DNA of 64,000 nucleotides, from contig NZ_BSNI01000002.1 in assembly GCF_030159895.1 (NCBI RefSeq), positions 1,700,306 to 1,764,305 on the forward strand, in the 5' to 3' direction. The notes under the pieces were generated by a model. That model did not search any database. It was not told the origin of the DNA and saw only the letters and a program-made list of their open reading frames with translations. This document shows positions 1 to 9,216 of this stretch, one piece after another; position 1 is the first letter of the stretch; every line of letters starts with the position of its first letter. A program made the translations under genes and the position numbers. This stretch comes from Maritalea porphyrae (lineage in GTDB: Bacteria > Pseudomonadota > Alphaproteobacteria > Rhizobiales > Devosiaceae).

Positions 1-33
1 CGTCAAAACGCAATACAAGGGACTGATTCATGA
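1..33 (+). CDS. 3' end of an upstream gene (partial)
   Basis: Frame 1 is open from the window edge to a TGA at 31-33, giving a 10-residue C-terminal tail. The stop overlaps the rlmE start as ATGA, an overlap typical of translationally coupled operon genes. In many Hyphomicrobiales the gene before rlmE is a Ppx/GppA-type exopolyphosphatase. That identity is inferred from gene order only, because the visible residues carry no family motif. Confidence 0.4.
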   Translation, partial: RQNAIQGTDS

Positions 34-851
34 AAGAGCCGGTCAAAGGCACAAAGCGAAAAGGCTCCAAAGCGGGCGGCGTTAAAAAGGCAAAAATGAA
101 CGAAGCTGCGCAAAAGCGGGATGCCAAACGACGCAAGGAAGCGCGCAAAGAAGAGCTGAAAGCGTCGGGCAAATCTAAACGCACTGACGCTCGTGGACTA
201 AATGCGCGTGTAAAAACCGCAAAAGGCCGCACCACATCTTCAACCAACTGGCTCAAACGTCAGTTGAATGACCCATATGTGCGTAAAGCAAAGCATGAGG
301 GGCGTCGATCTCGCGCTGCCTACAAACTTATAGAACTCAACGAAAAACATGACTTGTTGCGGCCTGGAATGCGGGTTGTTGATTTAGGTTGTGCACCAGG
401 CGGCTGGTGTGAAGTCGCCACCGAAATTTTAGGCGTCGACGCAGAAGATCCTAAAGTTGTTGGCATCGATTATCTGGAAATGGGCGAATTGCCCGGCGTT
501 GTCTTCCTGCAAAAAGACTTTAACGACGATGATGCGCCTGATGCACTTATCGAAGCCTTGCGCGGAAACAAAGTGGACCTTGTGCTTTCAGATATGGCTG
601 CGCCAACGACGGGACACCGCGCCACCGACCACATCCGCATTATTGCGCTGGTGGAACTGGCCGCGGACTTTGCAATTCAAATTCTCAACCCCGGCGGCAC
701 GTTTGTGGCTAAAGTTTTCCAAGGTGGCACCGAGCATGAGTTGCTTGGTGAACTTAAGAAGCACTTCAAAACAACTTTCCACGCAAAACCACCCGCATCA
801 CGGCAAGACAGCGCTGAGACCTATTTGATCGCCAAAGGCTTCAAAGGCTAG
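30..851 (+). CDS. rlmE: 23S rRNA 2'-O-ribose methyltransferase RlmE (FtsJ family)
   Basis: This enzyme is predicted to methylate the 2'-O of U2552 in the 23S rRNA A-loop using SAM, a late step of 50S assembly. The SAM-binding motif DLGCAPGGW lies near residue 118. The family K-D-K-E tetrad is visible as K99, D188 (LVLSDMAAP), K228 (FVAKVF) and E263 (SAETY). A ribosome binding site AGGGA sits 7-8 nt before the ATG. At 273 residues it is longer than the roughly 209 of E. coli RlmE because of a Lys/Arg/Ala-rich N-terminal tail of about 70 residues; similar basic tails occur in alphaproteobacterial homologues. Its 3' end overlaps the convergent MFS gene by 11 bp. Confidence 0.93.
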   Translation: MKEPVKGTKRKGSKAGGVKKAKMNEAAQKRDAKRRKEARKEELKASGKSKRTDARGLNARVKTAKGRTTSSTNWLKRQLNDPYVRKAKHEGRRSRAAYKLIELNEKHDLLRPGMRVVDLGCAPGGWCEVATEILGVDAEDPKVVGIDYLEMGELPGVVFLQKDFNDDDAPDALIEALRGNKVDLVLSDMAAPTTGHRATDHIRIIALVELAADFAIQILNPGGTFVAKVFQGGTEHELLGELKKHFKTTFHAKPPASRQDSAETYLIAKGFKG

Positions 852-2238
852 GCTTCACCTTCGCCACATGCCCCGATACGTCATCGCCCACTTGTTTGGA
901 CAAACTAAATATTGGCACGATTGCCGCTAGGGTAATTGCTGCCAGTACAAAGAACACCAGCTGCATTTCGGTTACGCCGACCTCAGTGCCACGGATGGCA
1001 GCGAAGGCATCAAGCAGTAATGCAGCGAATGCTACACCTAATGCGAATCCTAGTTGGATCGAAACCGAACTGATCACCGTAGCTGAGCCAGACTGTTCGT
1101 CGGGCGTTTTGGTGTAGGTGAGGGTGTTAAGCGACGTGTAAAACATCGAGCGGAAAAAGCCCATGAACAACAGGATGGACATTATGATCCAAATTGGCGT
1201 TTGGGCCGTGAAAAAGCCGTGCGTTATGGTCAGTAAACCGGGCACGATAATGCCAACGATCAGCAACGCCTTAAATCCAACCGCTGCTAATGCGGGCTTT
1301 AGGCAGAACTTCATCAAGATGGCGCCACCCGCGCCGATAAATGAAATCATGCCCGATTCAAATGGCGAGTAGCCAAAGCCCACCTGCAGCATTAGTGGGA
1401 ACAGAAACGGCACCGCGCCACCAGCCACACGATAGATGAACCCTGAGGAGATTGAGGTGCGAAATATCGGCTCGTCAAACACGCTTAGGTCCAAGATTGG
1501 GTTCTCAACGCGTCGATAGTGCCGCAAGTAAATGGCGCCAAAACCAACGCCGGCAAGCGTTGTGGCAATGCCAACAATTGGCGGCAAGGCAGGTAAACTG
1601 ATTACCGATAAACCAAAGATGAGGCCGGAAAAGCAAAGTCCGGACCATAAAAATCCAACCCAGTCCAGTTTGCGCTTTTCACGATATCCGGTGCCACCAA
1701 GATATTTTGATGCAAGCAAGATGCCGAATATGCCAATTGGAATGTTGATGTAAAAAATCCAATGCCAGGAGAAATAGGTGGTCAAAAAACCGCCAATTGG
1801 CGGCCCGGCCAGTGGGCCAAATAGGGCAGGCATAGTCAGCCATGCCCAAGCATTCACTAAGTCCTTTTTGGGCGTTGTACGGATCAGGATCAGCCGCGAC
1901 AAAGGCGTCATCATGGATCCGCCCATTCCCTGCAGGAAGCGCGCAAGCACAAACGAAAACAACGAGTCGGCAAATGCGCACGCCAGTGATCCAAGCATAA
2001 ACACTGCAATCGCGGCGCGGAAAACGTTGCGCGCACCAAACCGGTCCGCCATCCAACCGCTGATCGGGATAAAGATCGCCAGTGCCACAAGGTAAGAGGC
2101 GAGGGCAAGTTTAAGCGAAATTGGATCGGTGCCAATGTCGGCCGCAATCGCTGGGAGAGCGGTCGAAATGACGGTGACATCCATCAATTCCATGAATAGT
2201 GCCACCGCTAGAATAAGCGGTGTGATGCGATTGGACAT
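841..2238 (-). CDS. MFS transporter, DHA2 (EmrB/QacA-like) drug-efflux type
   Basis: This is a proton-driven major facilitator permease of about 465 residues with roughly 14 hydrophobic segments. The first helix carries the [13 protein letters not shown] motif typical of the DHA2 family, followed by a [10 protein letters not shown] loop (motif A) and a [10 protein letters not shown] motif C-like stretch in helix 5. The ATG at 2238 begins the first helix directly; a 20-residue upstream extension is open but hydrophilic and atypical. The substrate cannot be told. No membrane-fusion partner or adjacent regulator is visible, although palindromes lie just upstream at 2256-2268 and 2297-2311. Confidence 0.85.
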   Translation of the reverse strand: MSNRITPLILAVALFMELMDVTVISTALPAIAADIGTDPISLKLALASYLVALAIFIPISGWMADRFGARNVFRAAIAVFMLGSLACAFADSLFSFVLARFLQGMGGSMMTPLSRLILIRTTPKKDLVNAWAWLTMPALFGPLAGPPIGGFLTTYFSWHWIFYINIPIGIFGILLASKYLGGTGYREKRKLDWVGFLWSGLCFSGLIFGLSVISLPALPPIVGIATTLAGVGFGAIYLRHYRRVENPILDLSVFDEPIFRTSISSGFIYRVAGGAVPFLFPLMLQVGFGYSPFESGMISFIGAGGAILMKFCLKPALAAVGFKALLIVGIIVPGLLTITHGFFTAQTPIWIIMSILLFMGFFRSMFYTSLNTLTYTKTPDEQSGSATVISSVSIQLGFALGVAFAALLLDAFAAIRGTEVGVTEMQLVFFVLAAITLAAIVPIFSLSKQVGDDVSGHVAKVKPSL

Positions 2239-2255
2239 AATACCTATAAGACTCA

Positions 2256-2268
2256 GTGGTTGGACCAC
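2256..2268. promoter_or_regulatory. 13-bp palindrome upstream of the MFS gene
   Basis: GTGGT-TGG-ACCAC is a perfect inverted repeat 17 bp upstream of the MFS start, followed directly by a second short palindrome, CACTAGTG (2266-2273). Position and symmetry suit a MarR- or TetR-type operator. No regulator gene is adjacent, so this is inference. Confidence 0.35.
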
Positions 2269-2296
2269 TAGTGTGGCACGGGCCAGAGTGTGATGC

Positions 2297-2311
2297 AATT
2301 GTCATACAATT
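2297..2311. promoter_or_regulatory. 15-bp palindrome in the MFS-guaB divergent region
   Basis: AATTGT-CAT-ACAATT is a perfect AT-rich inverted repeat between the two divergent genes. It resembles the half-site style of MarR-family operators and could control either direction. Confidence 0.35.
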
Positions 2312-2360
2312 TTTGTGAAATACGCCCCTATGCAAAGTGCAAACTGCGTGGTATTGACCC

Positions 2361-2385
2361 TCGCCAACCAGTAGAATGGTGGCGA
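2361..2385 (+). promoter_or_regulatory. Hairpin in the guaB leader
   Basis: TCGCCAACCA (2361-2370) can pair with TGGTGGCGA (2377-2385) with a single bulged base and a 6-nt loop. It lies about 45 nt before the ribosome binding site of guaB. No T-tract follows, so a simple attenuator is not indicated. It does not match a riboswitch that I recognise. Confidence 0.3.
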
Positions 2386-2444
2386 AGCTCTCCACCAGTC
2401 TCAAGCATACCCATTCATTCGTGTTTAGACGGAGGGTCACGCCC

Positions 2445-3947
2445 GTGGCAAAAATCATTTCTACAGCAACCGGTGATACCGCACTGACGTTCGACGACGT
2501 ATTGTTGCAACCCGCAGAATCAAGCGTGATGCCTGCTGACGTTGACCTAAAGACCAAGGTAACGAAGGACATCGAACTGAACCTGCCTATTCTTTCCTCC
2601 GCGATGGACACCGTCACAGAAGCAAAAATGGCGATTGCCATGGCGCAAGCAGGTGGCATGGGCGTTATCCACCGCAATTTGACGCCGGAACAGCAAGCCG
2701 AACAAGTAAAGCAAGTAAAGCACTTTGAAAGTGGCATGGTCGTCAACCCAATCACCATTGGCCCAGACGCAACGCTTTCTGATGCACTCAACGTTATGGA
2801 AAGCCGCAACATCTCCGGTATTCCCGTGGTTGAAGGTGGCGGCTCTGGCGGTCGCAACACCGGCAAACTGATTGGTATTCTCACCCACCGTGATGTGCGG
2901 TTTGCGTCCAATCCAGATCAGCCAATTTCAGAACTCATGACCCACGAGAATCTGATCACGGTGCGCGATGGTGCAACACAGGACGAAGCCAAGCGTTTGC
3001 TCCACGCCAACCGGATCGAAAAGCTGCTCGTTGTCGACGAAGCCTACAAATGCGTTGGCTTGATCACCGTTAAGGACATTGAAAAAGCGCAATTGCACCC
3101 AAATGCGATTAAAGACAGCAAGGGCCGCTTGCGCTGCGCTGCGGCTTCAACCGTTGGCGACAAAGGCTACGATCGTTGCTTGCAGCTTATCGACGCTGAA
3201 GTTGATTTGTTGGTCATCGACACAGCCCACGGCCACAATGTGGAAGTGGCAAAAGTCGTGTCGCGTCTCAAAAAAGAGAATTCAAAAGTCCGCATCGTCG
3301 CGGGTAACGTGGCAACGGCTGCCGCAACACGCGCCCTGATTGATGCTGGCGCTGACGCGGTGAAAGTGGGCATTGGTCCAGGATCAATTTGTACCACCCG
3401 CATCATCGCTGGCGTGGGCGTGCCTCAGCTTGCAGCCGTTATGGGCTGTGCTGAAGAAGCGGCAAAATCTGGCATTCCAATCATTGCTGATGGCGGAATC
3501 AAATTCTCAGGCGATTTGGCTAAAGCATTGGCCGGTGGTGCAAATTGCGCCATGGTCGGTTCGTTGTTGGCCGGCACAGACGAAAGCCCGGGTGAGGTTT
3601 ATCTTTACCAAGGCCGCTCTTATAAATCCTATCGCGGCATGGGGTCAGTTGGCGCAATGGCACGCGGATCAGCCGACCGCTATTTCCAGCAGGATGTTTC
3701 AGATTCAATGAAATTGGTGCCTGAAGGTATTGAAGGCCAAGTGCCTTACAAGGGCCCAGCTGGCGCTGTGCTGCACCAATTGGCGGGTGGCTTGAAAGCG
3801 TCAATGGGCTATACCGGCGCAGCGAACCTGAAGGACTTTGCTGAAAACGCTGAGTTCGTGAAAATCTCTGGCGCTGCGTTGAGCGAGAGCCACGTCCACG
3901 ACGTGTCGATCACACGCGAAAGCCCTAATTATCGCGGTGGACGTTAA
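2445..3947 (+). CDS. guaB: Inosine-5'-monophosphate dehydrogenase
   Basis: GuaB oxidises IMP to XMP with NAD+, the committed step of guanine nucleotide synthesis. The 500-residue protein has the family start motif [11 protein letters not shown], a tandem CBS (Bateman) insertion at about residues 95-215, and the catalytic loop GPGSICTTR with Cys316. The C-terminal flap and substrate loop ([10 protein letters not shown]) are intact. I chose the GTG at 2445 because GGAGGG at 2431-2436 is correctly spaced and the resulting VAKII N terminus matches family practice. A longer reading frame from ATG 2376 has no ribosome binding site and runs through the leader hairpin. The partner guaA lies about 6.3 kb downstream. 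Confidence 0.97.
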   Translation: MAKIISTATGDTALTFDDVLLQPAESSVMPADVDLKTKVTKDIELNLPILSSAMDTVTEAKMAIAMAQAGGMGVIHRNLTPEQQAEQVKQVKHFESGMVVNPITIGPDATLSDALNVMESRNISGIPVVEGGGSGGRNTGKLIGILTHRDVRFASNPDQPISELMTHENLITVRDGATQDEAKRLLHANRIEKLLVVDEAYKCVGLITVKDIEKAQLHPNAIKDSKGRLRCAAASTVGDKGYDRCLQLIDAEVDLLVIDTAHGHNVEVAKVVSRLKKENSKVRIVAGNVATAAATRALIDAGADAVKVGIGPGSICTTRIIAGVGVPQLAAVMGCAEEAAKSGIPIIADGGIKFSGDLAKALAGGANCAMVGSLLAGTDESPGEVYLYQGRSYKSYRGMGSVGAMARGSADRYFQQDVSDSMKLVPEGIEGQVPYKGPAGAVLHQLAGGLKASMGYTGAANLKDFAENAEFVKISGAALSESHVHDVSITRESPNYRGGR

Positions 3948-3950
3948 CCC

Positions 3951-4376
3951 ATGACGGGCGCGGAAAAGCTCTTATTGGTCGCGGTGTTCGCGCAGGTCTT
4001 TTTGACATTTGCGGTGCTGATCATTCTTGGCCATCGCCGCGTCCCCTTGGTTTACGGCGAAAAAATCAAGGTGGCCGATATTGCGATAGATGGTGACGCA
4101 TGGCCGCTATCAGCCAAACTGGCTTCGAACAATTTCGCAAACCAGTTCCAACTGCCAATCCTTTTCTACGCGCTGGCAGCCATTAATCTGGCGACGCAGC
4201 AAACAAACTTGTGGCTTGCAATTCTGGCCGTGCTATTTGTGATTTCTCGCTATATACACACAGCGATCCACATCACAAGAAACCGCGTAATTCGCCGTTT
4301 TCTTGCTTATGTGACCGGCATGACCATACTGGCAATTATGTGGCTTGGTTTTGCCGTTCAAACTCTAATGTTATGA
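3951..4376 (+). CDS. MAPEG family membrane protein
   Basis: This is a 141-residue integral membrane protein with about four hydrophobic helices. The NNFANQFQLPILFY segment near residue 60 and the RYIHTAIHITRNRVIRRF segment near residue 100 are the characteristic polar-in-helix motifs of the MAPEG (membrane-associated eicosanoid and glutathione metabolism) superfamily. Bacterial MAPEG members are often annotated as putative glutathione-linked proteins, but the substrate here is unknown. It begins 3 nt after guaB and is probably co-transcribed with it and with the methyltransferase 7 nt downstream. Confidence 0.8.
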   Translation: MTGAEKLLLVAVFAQVFLTFAVLIILGHRRVPLVYGEKIKVADIAIDGDAWPLSAKLASNNFANQFQLPILFYALAAINLATQQTNLWLAILAVLFVISRYIHTAIHITRNRVIRRFLAYVTGMTILAIMWLGFAVQTLML

Positions 4377-4383
4377 GGCGTAA

Positions 4384-5682
4384 ATGCGTTTACCCGGTCG
4401 GCTAAGTGCCGCTATTGAAGTTCTGGCTGATATTGAAAAGCGCAAGCGCCCCGTCGCCGATGCTTTGAAAGACTGGGGATTGTCGCACCGCTTCGCAGGA
4501 TCAGGCGATCGTGCAGCCATTGGCAACATTGTCTATGATGCATTGCGCAAAAAGCTGTCTCACGCCCATGTGGCCCGATCTGAAAGCGCACGCAGCTTGG
4601 CGTTTGCAACCTTGGTCCGCGATTGGGGTGAAAACCCAGAGGCGCTCAACGCAAGCTTTGGCGACGACAAATTCGCGCCAGAAGCATTGTCTGCAAAAGA
4701 GATTGAGCACCTAACCCGGGCTAACGCGCTGGTGGATGCACCCGAGCATGTTCAGGCGGACATTCCAGAATGGGCGCAACCATCATTTGAAAGCAACTTT
4801 GCTGAAGAATGGATTGCCGAAGGCGCGGCATTAGCCGAGCGCCCGCCGCTCGATATGCGCGTCAATACGCTCAAGTCGACCCGGGAAAAAGTGCTGAAGG
4901 CGCTGAAGAAAACCGGCGCGCAACCCACCAATATCGCCACCAACGGCATTCGTATTGAAGCGGGCAAGCGAGATTCAAGAACACCAAACGTTCAAGCCGA
5001 AGAAGCATTCCAAAAAGGGCGTTTTGAAATCCAGGACGAAGGCAGCCAAATTGTATCAGAATTGATCTTTGCGCGGCCGGGCGAGAAAATTCTCGACCTT
5101 TGTGCAGGCGCTGGTGGCAAAACTCTTGCCATGGGCGACATGATGGAAAACAAAGGCCAGCTTTTCGCCTATGATAGTGAAAAGAACCGACTAGCGCCTA
5201 TCTGGGATCGGATTAAGCGGGCAGGGCTGCACAATGTGCAAGTGCGCCAACCTCATCATGATGATCCGCTGACAGACCTGATTGGCGCTATGGACCGCGT
5301 GGTCTTGGATGCACCTTGTACAGGTTCAGGCACGTGGCGACGCCGCCCAGATGCGAAATGGCGTCTAACCAAACAGCTTTTGGATCAAAGATTGCAGGAG
5401 CAAGAGGAAGTGCTGTCTCAAGCCGTGCCATACGTCAAAGTTGGTGGCTTCCTCGTTTACATCACCTGTTCAGTGTTTCCGGAAGAGAACGAAGGCCAAA
5501 TCTACGCCTTTATGGACGAAAACCCGAACTTTGAGCTGCTCAGCGCAGGCGAAGTTTGGCAAGACCTTTATGGTTTTGACAAGCCAATGCCATGGTCATC
5601 TGATTTGAAATCCGTCACGCTTACACCAGCTTCAACCAACACAGACGGGTTCTTCTTCTCGGTGATGCAAAGAACGGGGTAG
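4384..5682 (+). CDS. RsmB-type (NOL1/NOP2/Sun) rRNA cytosine methyltransferase
   Basis: This is a predicted SAM-dependent 5-methylcytosine methyltransferase acting on 16S rRNA, 432 residues long. The SAM motif DLCAGAGGKT is near residue 237. The conserved DAPCTGSG (near residue 310) and YITCSVFPEENE (near residue 361) supply the two cysteines that form and release the covalent RNA adduct. An N-terminal NusB-like helical part precedes the catalytic domain. GAGG overlaps the end of the MAPEG gene and precedes the ATG, which fits a guaB-MAPEG-methyltransferase operon. It could equally be another RsmB/RsmF-type paralogue. Confidence 0.88.
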   Translation: MRLPGRLSAAIEVLADIEKRKRPVADALKDWGLSHRFAGSGDRAAIGNIVYDALRKKLSHAHVARSESARSLAFATLVRDWGENPEALNASFGDDKFAPEALSAKEIEHLTRANALVDAPEHVQADIPEWAQPSFESNFAEEWIAEGAALAERPPLDMRVNTLKSTREKVLKALKKTGAQPTNIATNGIRIEAGKRDSRTPNVQAEEAFQKGRFEIQDEGSQIVSELIFARPGEKILDLCAGAGGKTLAMGDMMENKGQLFAYDSEKNRLAPIWDRIKRAGLHNVQVRQPHHDDPLTDLIGAMDRVVLDAPCTGSGTWRRRPDAKWRLTKQLLDQRLQEQEEVLSQAVPYVKVGGFLVYITCSVFPEENEGQIYAFMDENPNFELLSAGEVWQDLYGFDKPMPWSSDLKSVTLTPASTNTDGFFFSVMQRTG

Positions 5683-5786
5683 TTTGTTCGGGGTGCCAGT
5701 TCTTCTCCGCATAGACTGCAACAGGGGCTATTTTAGACAGTTCGCCCTTGTGATAACGCGCTATTCTCAAACTCCCACCGCCACGC

Positions 5787-5810
5787 GTCATAGTCGGGCT
5801 TGACCCGACT
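5787..5810. repeat. GTCAT..TCGGGCTTGACCCGA hairpin repeat
   Basis: AGTCGGG (5792-5798) and CCCGACT (5804-5810) form a perfect 7-bp stem around CTTGA, preceded by GTCAT. The same design, inverted, is at 55384-55405. Hairpins of this style are common intergenic elements in alphaproteobacteria. Confidence 0.65.
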
Positions 5811-5883
5811 ATCCATGCGGCGTCGCAAACCCGCCGAAGCCTTAGTGATTTTTCCAGCTGAGCGACTAGGCCCCTCATCATGG

Positions 5884-5934
5884 ACCCTCGTGTCAAGCCT
5901 GCGTGGCGCGAACGCCACTTCGTGGCACGAGGGT
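5884..5934. repeat. Two-tier palindromic repeat, copy 1
   Basis: An outer 9-bp stem ACCCTCGTG (5884-5892) / CACGAGGGT (5926-5934) encloses an inner 6-bp stem GTGGCG (5903-5908) / CGCCAC (5913-5918) with a CGAA loop. A second copy with the same architecture is at 22711-22759, and a 20-nt piece recurs at 12057-12076. Confidence 0.65.
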
Positions 5935-6043
5935 GACGAGGGAAGGGGAAGGCGATGCTTGGGCGCTTGATGGCCGCTATGCGGACAAAGCGACCTCAAA
6001 TTTCGACGTCCAAATTATCGTGATCTAATTGCAGGCGTCACAA

Positions 6044-6712
6044 CTACTCTGCTTCAACCCGAAAGCTATCGAAAAGTGCTGATATCGCTGGATACAAGCC
6101 AGACTTATCCTCAGCAAAAAGCCTTTGGTCGCCCGAAACATCCAAAAAGTATTTGCCATACGGCCAACGACAACTAATTCGTCCGTAAGAATCTGCTAGG
6201 CTACAAGTTGAGCCTGAATTTGTTTCAGCCCGTTCAGGGAACTCCTTGATTGATATCCCAATTGTTACTGTTTTTTCTCGAGTGTCATATTCTGGAATGA
6301 GTTCTGGAATCGTTGCTATTATTCGGAAGTCTTTGCCTCCGAGATCTGGACTGCCGCTATATGGGGAGAATTGCCACGGGATCTCAAACCTCTCTTCGCC
6401 AACGTAATAGATTTGTTTATAGCCGCTTTCGACTCTGGGCAAAACGATGGTCAGTGAAATCGATGCAGCCACAAACATGCCTAGAGCGTAGATTAGGTGC
6501 TGCAGTGGGCGTCGCCAAAGCCACAAACTAGCGACAACAATTGAAGTTAATATCAATAATGGGATCGATGAGACCCGTAATGGATATAAAAGATCGCCGC
6601 GTGCATACATAGGATGATAACTAGCGTAGATCATCATCTCTATGGAATGCATACCGCACCAAGCGATTGCCGCCAGAACAACGATCCAAAACACAATAGC
6701 CAAAATTTTCAT
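6044..6712 (-). CDS. Hypothetical membrane protein
   Basis: I do not recognise this protein. From the ATG at 6712 it has about 222 residues: three hydrophobic segments in the first 110 residues (starting MKILAIVFWIVVLAAIAWCG), then a C-terminal domain of about 110 residues with two closely spaced cysteines (TCSLADSYGRISC). That domain is probably periplasmic. An alternative GTG start at 6901 is open, but it lies inside the terminator hairpin of the upstream helicase gene, so it is unlikely. The ribosome binding site at 6712 is weak. Base composition is more AT-rich than its neighbours, which hints at recent acquisition. Confidence 0.55.
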   Translation of the reverse strand: MKILAIVFWIVVLAAIAWCGMHSIEMMIYASYHPMYARGDLLYPLRVSSIPLLILTSIVVASLWLWRRPLQHLIYALGMFVAASISLTIVLPRVESGYKQIYYVGEERFEIPWQFSPYSGSPDLGGKDFRIIATIPELIPEYDTREKTVTIGISIKEFPERAETNSGSTCSLADSYGRISCRWPYGKYFLDVSGDQRLFAEDKSGLYPAISALFDSFRVEAE

Positions 6713-6877
6713 CTCGGTGACATATACGAAAATGCGTCCGTTCAAAAGCTGAAAGTTTGAAACGGCAACAGCTGAACCAAGCCACAAAATGAGAATCGCG
6801 GAGAGTGGAGTGCCGCGCACGATGCTCGTTGTTGGATTTGGGAGGTCCGCTCTGGGCTCAAACCCACCATACCCCCT

Positions 6878-6908
6878 ACAAAAAAGGCCGGTGAAATTCA
6901 CCGACCTT
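6878..6908 (-). terminator. Rho-independent terminator of the DEAD-box helicase gene
   Basis: Read on the minus strand, AAGGTCGGTGA pairs with TCACCGGCCTT (one G-U) around a 3-nt loop and is followed by a run of T. It starts 27 bp after the helicase stop codon. Confidence 0.75.
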
Positions 6909-6934
6909 CTTAAACTTAATAATCTGTATTTACG

Positions 6935-8392
6935 TTAGGCAACTTTTGGTCCGCGATTGCGGTTGCCGCCACCAGCACCGCCATTGCCGCCTTTGCGCTT
7001 GCCACCTGGAGGGCCATTGCGCTTTTGGCCGCCGCGATCATCGCGCTTCGGCTTGCGTGCAAATGGTTTATCGCCACGTTTAGCTTCTGAACGCTCGCCA
7101 CCGCGACCTTCAGGCTTTGCCCCTTTAGGACCGCCGCGATTGCCTTTGCGGTGGTTGCCGTCTGACCCGCGTGGGCGACGTTGGCCACCACCACCGCTCT
7201 TGCGGCGACGGAAAGGCTGCTTTTTGCCTGATGAACGTGGAATTTCCAACTCAACAGGTTCGCCATTGGCGTCGGTTGCAGGAATTGAAATGTTCAACAT
7301 ACGCTGCACATCACCAAGCAATCCAAGCTCTTCGGTTGAAACCAAAGAGATGGCGACGCCAGATTCGCCTGCACGCGCTGTACGGCCAATGCGGTGTACA
7401 TAGCTTTCAGCAACTTCAGGCATGTCGTAGTTTACAACCAAGCCAACGCCCGGCACGTCAATGCCGCGTGCAGCAATATCAGTTGCAACCAAAACACGTG
7501 TGTTGCCACGACGGAACGAGTTTAGCGCCCGCTCGCGCTGGTTGTGTGATTTGTTGCCGTGAATGGCCGCTGCGCGAATATCTGAAACAGACAAACGCTT
7601 TTGCACCTTATCCGCACCATGCTTAGTACGCGTAAAGACGATGATTTGCTCGCCTTCATACTCAAGCAACAAATCGCTAATCGCTTCCATTTTGGCTTTT
7701 TGGCCAATGGAGATTACCTTTTGCTCAATCCGGTCTGCTGTGCGTTTTTCTGGGATAACAGAAATCTCAACAGGGTTGGTCAAATGGTTGTTGGTCAGCT
7801 TGCGAATTTCTTTTGGCATTGTTGCCGAGAACAGCATCGTCTGCCGCTCTTTTGGCAAAAGCTCCAAGATCGATGTGATCGCTGGCAAAAAGCCAATATC
7901 AAGCATCTGATCAGCTTCGTCCAAAATCACAGTTTCGACTTCGCTTAGGTCCACAACGCCTTGGTCGATCATGTCGATCAAACGGCCAGGTGTACCAACA
8001 AGAATATCAACGCCGTGCTGCAATGCATGTTTTTGTTTGTGGTACGAAACACCACCAACAATAATTGCTGAGCGCAAAGGCACCTTCGGGGTGAAGCGTT
8101 TCACGGTATCGTGGATTTGTGCCGCAAGCTCGCGAGTGGGCGAAACGATCAAAGCACGGATTTTGCGTTTTTTGGTTTTCGGAATGTCTTCTGCAAGACG
8201 CGCAATGGTCGGTAATGTAAACGCGGCAGTTTTGCCGGTGCCGGTTTGCGCTAGACCAACAATATCACGGCCTTCAAGCGCCGCAGGGATCGCTTTAGAC
8301 TGAATTGGAGTTGGTTCTGAGTAATTTAGGGCAGCCAAACAGTTTAGGATCGGTTGGCTAAAACCGAACATATCAAATGTCAAAGGAGGCAT
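6935..8392 (-). CDS. DEAD-box ATP-dependent RNA helicase, RhlE type
   Basis: This 485-residue RNA-remodelling ATPase has the full set of motifs: an aromatic Q-motif region ending EPTPIQ, motif I AQTGTGKT, motif Ia PTRELA, motif II DEAD, motif III SAT, and motif VI HRIGRTAR. The last 100 residues are a disordered Gly/Arg/Lys-rich tail (GGNGGAGGGNRNRG near the end) that would bind RNA nonspecifically. RhlE/CsdA-type enzymes assist ribosome assembly and mRNA decay, especially in the cold. The gene is monocistronic, with its own terminator. Confidence 0.93.
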   Translation of the reverse strand: MPPLTFDMFGFSQPILNCLAALNYSEPTPIQSKAIPAALEGRDIVGLAQTGTGKTAAFTLPTIARLAEDIPKTKKRKIRALIVSPTRELAAQIHDTVKRFTPKVPLRSAIIVGGVSYHKQKHALQHGVDILVGTPGRLIDMIDQGVVDLSEVETVILDEADQMLDIGFLPAITSILELLPKERQTMLFSATMPKEIRKLTNNHLTNPVEISVIPEKRTADRIEQKVISIGQKAKMEAISDLLLEYEGEQIIVFTRTKHGADKVQKRLSVSDIRAAAIHGNKSHNQRERALNSFRRGNTRVLVATDIAARGIDVPGVGLVVNYDMPEVAESYVHRIGRTARAGESGVAISLVSTEELGLLGDVQRMLNISIPATDANGEPVELEIPRSSGKKQPFRRRKSGGGGQRRPRGSDGNHRKGNRGGPKGAKPEGRGGERSEAKRGDKPFARKPKRDDRGGQKRNGPPGGKRKGGNGGAGGGNRNRGPKVA

Positions 8393-8610
8393 CTTTCCAA
8401 TTTTTGACGCCTACTACATTGCATTTGATCATCATTGATCGATTTTGCAAAACGGCAATTGCCGCTAGTCGACGCATCGGCCAACATCGACCGAATTCAA
8501 GGTGGCGCTTTATTGTCGAAACCCATCGAATAAGTCAAGCGCTATTGTGTGCAACACAGCCATGCGTTTGATTGGCCAACGCCTATTGACGCAAAAGGGT
8601 AAATGAAATA

Positions 8611-8624
8611 TCTCATATATGAGA
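8611..8624. promoter_or_regulatory. Palindrome overlapping the XRE-cupin start codon
   Basis: TCTCATATATGAGA is a perfect inverted repeat that contains the ATG of the regulator gene. It is well placed for autorepression by that HTH protein. Coordinates may be off by a base. Confidence 0.4.
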
Positions 8625-9203
8625 AATATTCTTGTTTATGGGATTTGCGCATTGCCTGACTTATCCAACAGACTGGCCCAAAGATTAAAGCGATTGCGCC
8701 TGGAAAGCCATATGTCACTCGACCAGTTGGCGGAAAAAAGCGGCGTCAGCCGTGCATCGCTCTCGCGTCTGGAAAAAGCAGACGTTAGCCCAACCGCTGA
8801 AGTGCTTGGCAAACTGTGTGCCGCTTACGGTCTGCCAATGTCGCGTCTGCTTGCAATGGTCGAAGAAGAATTTACGCCTTTGGTGGATGCGGACGCGCAA
8901 GAAGTTTGGCATGACGAGGATAATGCGTTTGTTCGCAAATCAGTGTCACCGCCCACCCAAGCCCTTGGCGGCGAAGTGATTGAATGTCGTTTGGGGGCGG
9001 GGCAGTCGATCTCATATGACAAACCGCCTCGGGCCAATATGGAACACCATGTTGTTCTCCGCGCTGGCCGCCTAAACATTGAGGTCAACGACCAAAAATA
9101 CGCGCTAAATCCTGGCGACTGTTTGCGCTACCAGCTCAGCGGACGTTCAAAATTTTCCACACCGTCTGATAGCGCCGCAAGCTATTTCATTTTCCTCGTG
9201 TAA
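8619..9203 (+). CDS. XRE-family HTH transcriptional regulator with C-terminal cupin domain
   Basis: This 194-residue protein has an N-terminal Cro/C1-type helix-turn-helix at about residues 20-75 (LAEKSGVSRASLSRLEKADV) and a C-terminal cupin barrel (about 110-194; EHHVVLRAGRLNIEV, LNPGDCLRY). The cupin would sense a small metabolite. Such HTH-cupin proteins often control an adjacent enzyme or transporter, and here a GNAT and a small DMT transporter follow closely. The exact start is uncertain: the ATG at 8619 lacks a well-spaced ribosome binding site and a TTG about 33 nt further in is possible. Confidence 0.85.
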   Translation: MRNILVYGICALPDLSNRLAQRLKRLRLESHMSLDQLAEKSGVSRASLSRLEKADVSPTAEVLGKLCAAYGLPMSRLLAMVEEEFTPLVDADAQEVWHDEDNAFVRKSVSPPTQALGGEVIECRLGAGQSISYDKPPRANMEHHVVLRAGRLNIEVNDQKYALNPGDCLRYQLSGRSKFSTPSDSAASYFIFLV

Positions 9204-9216
9204 GGGATGGAGCAAA

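Larger units (their letters stand above)
5683..6043. other. Intergenic region with palindromic repeats
   Basis: No gene is seen in these 361 bp between two converging genes. The region holds a TCGGGCTTGACCCGA-type hairpin at 5787-5810 and a nested two-tier palindrome at 5884-5934. Both have relatives elsewhere in the window. Confidence 0.6.

Noticed and set aside
2111-2911. Long minus-strand frame across guaB
   Set aside because: It is antisense to the guaB N-terminal half, has no domain, and looks like a shadow of a well-conserved coding gene.
6713-6901. Extended N terminus of the membrane protein at 6044
   Set aside because: It would start at a GTG inside the terminator hairpin of the helicase gene and carries no helix-like sequence at its beginning.
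6957-7403. Plus-strand frame rich in Pro/Arg
   Set aside because: It is antisense to the Gly/Arg-rich tail and helicase core; its composition mirrors the opposing codons.
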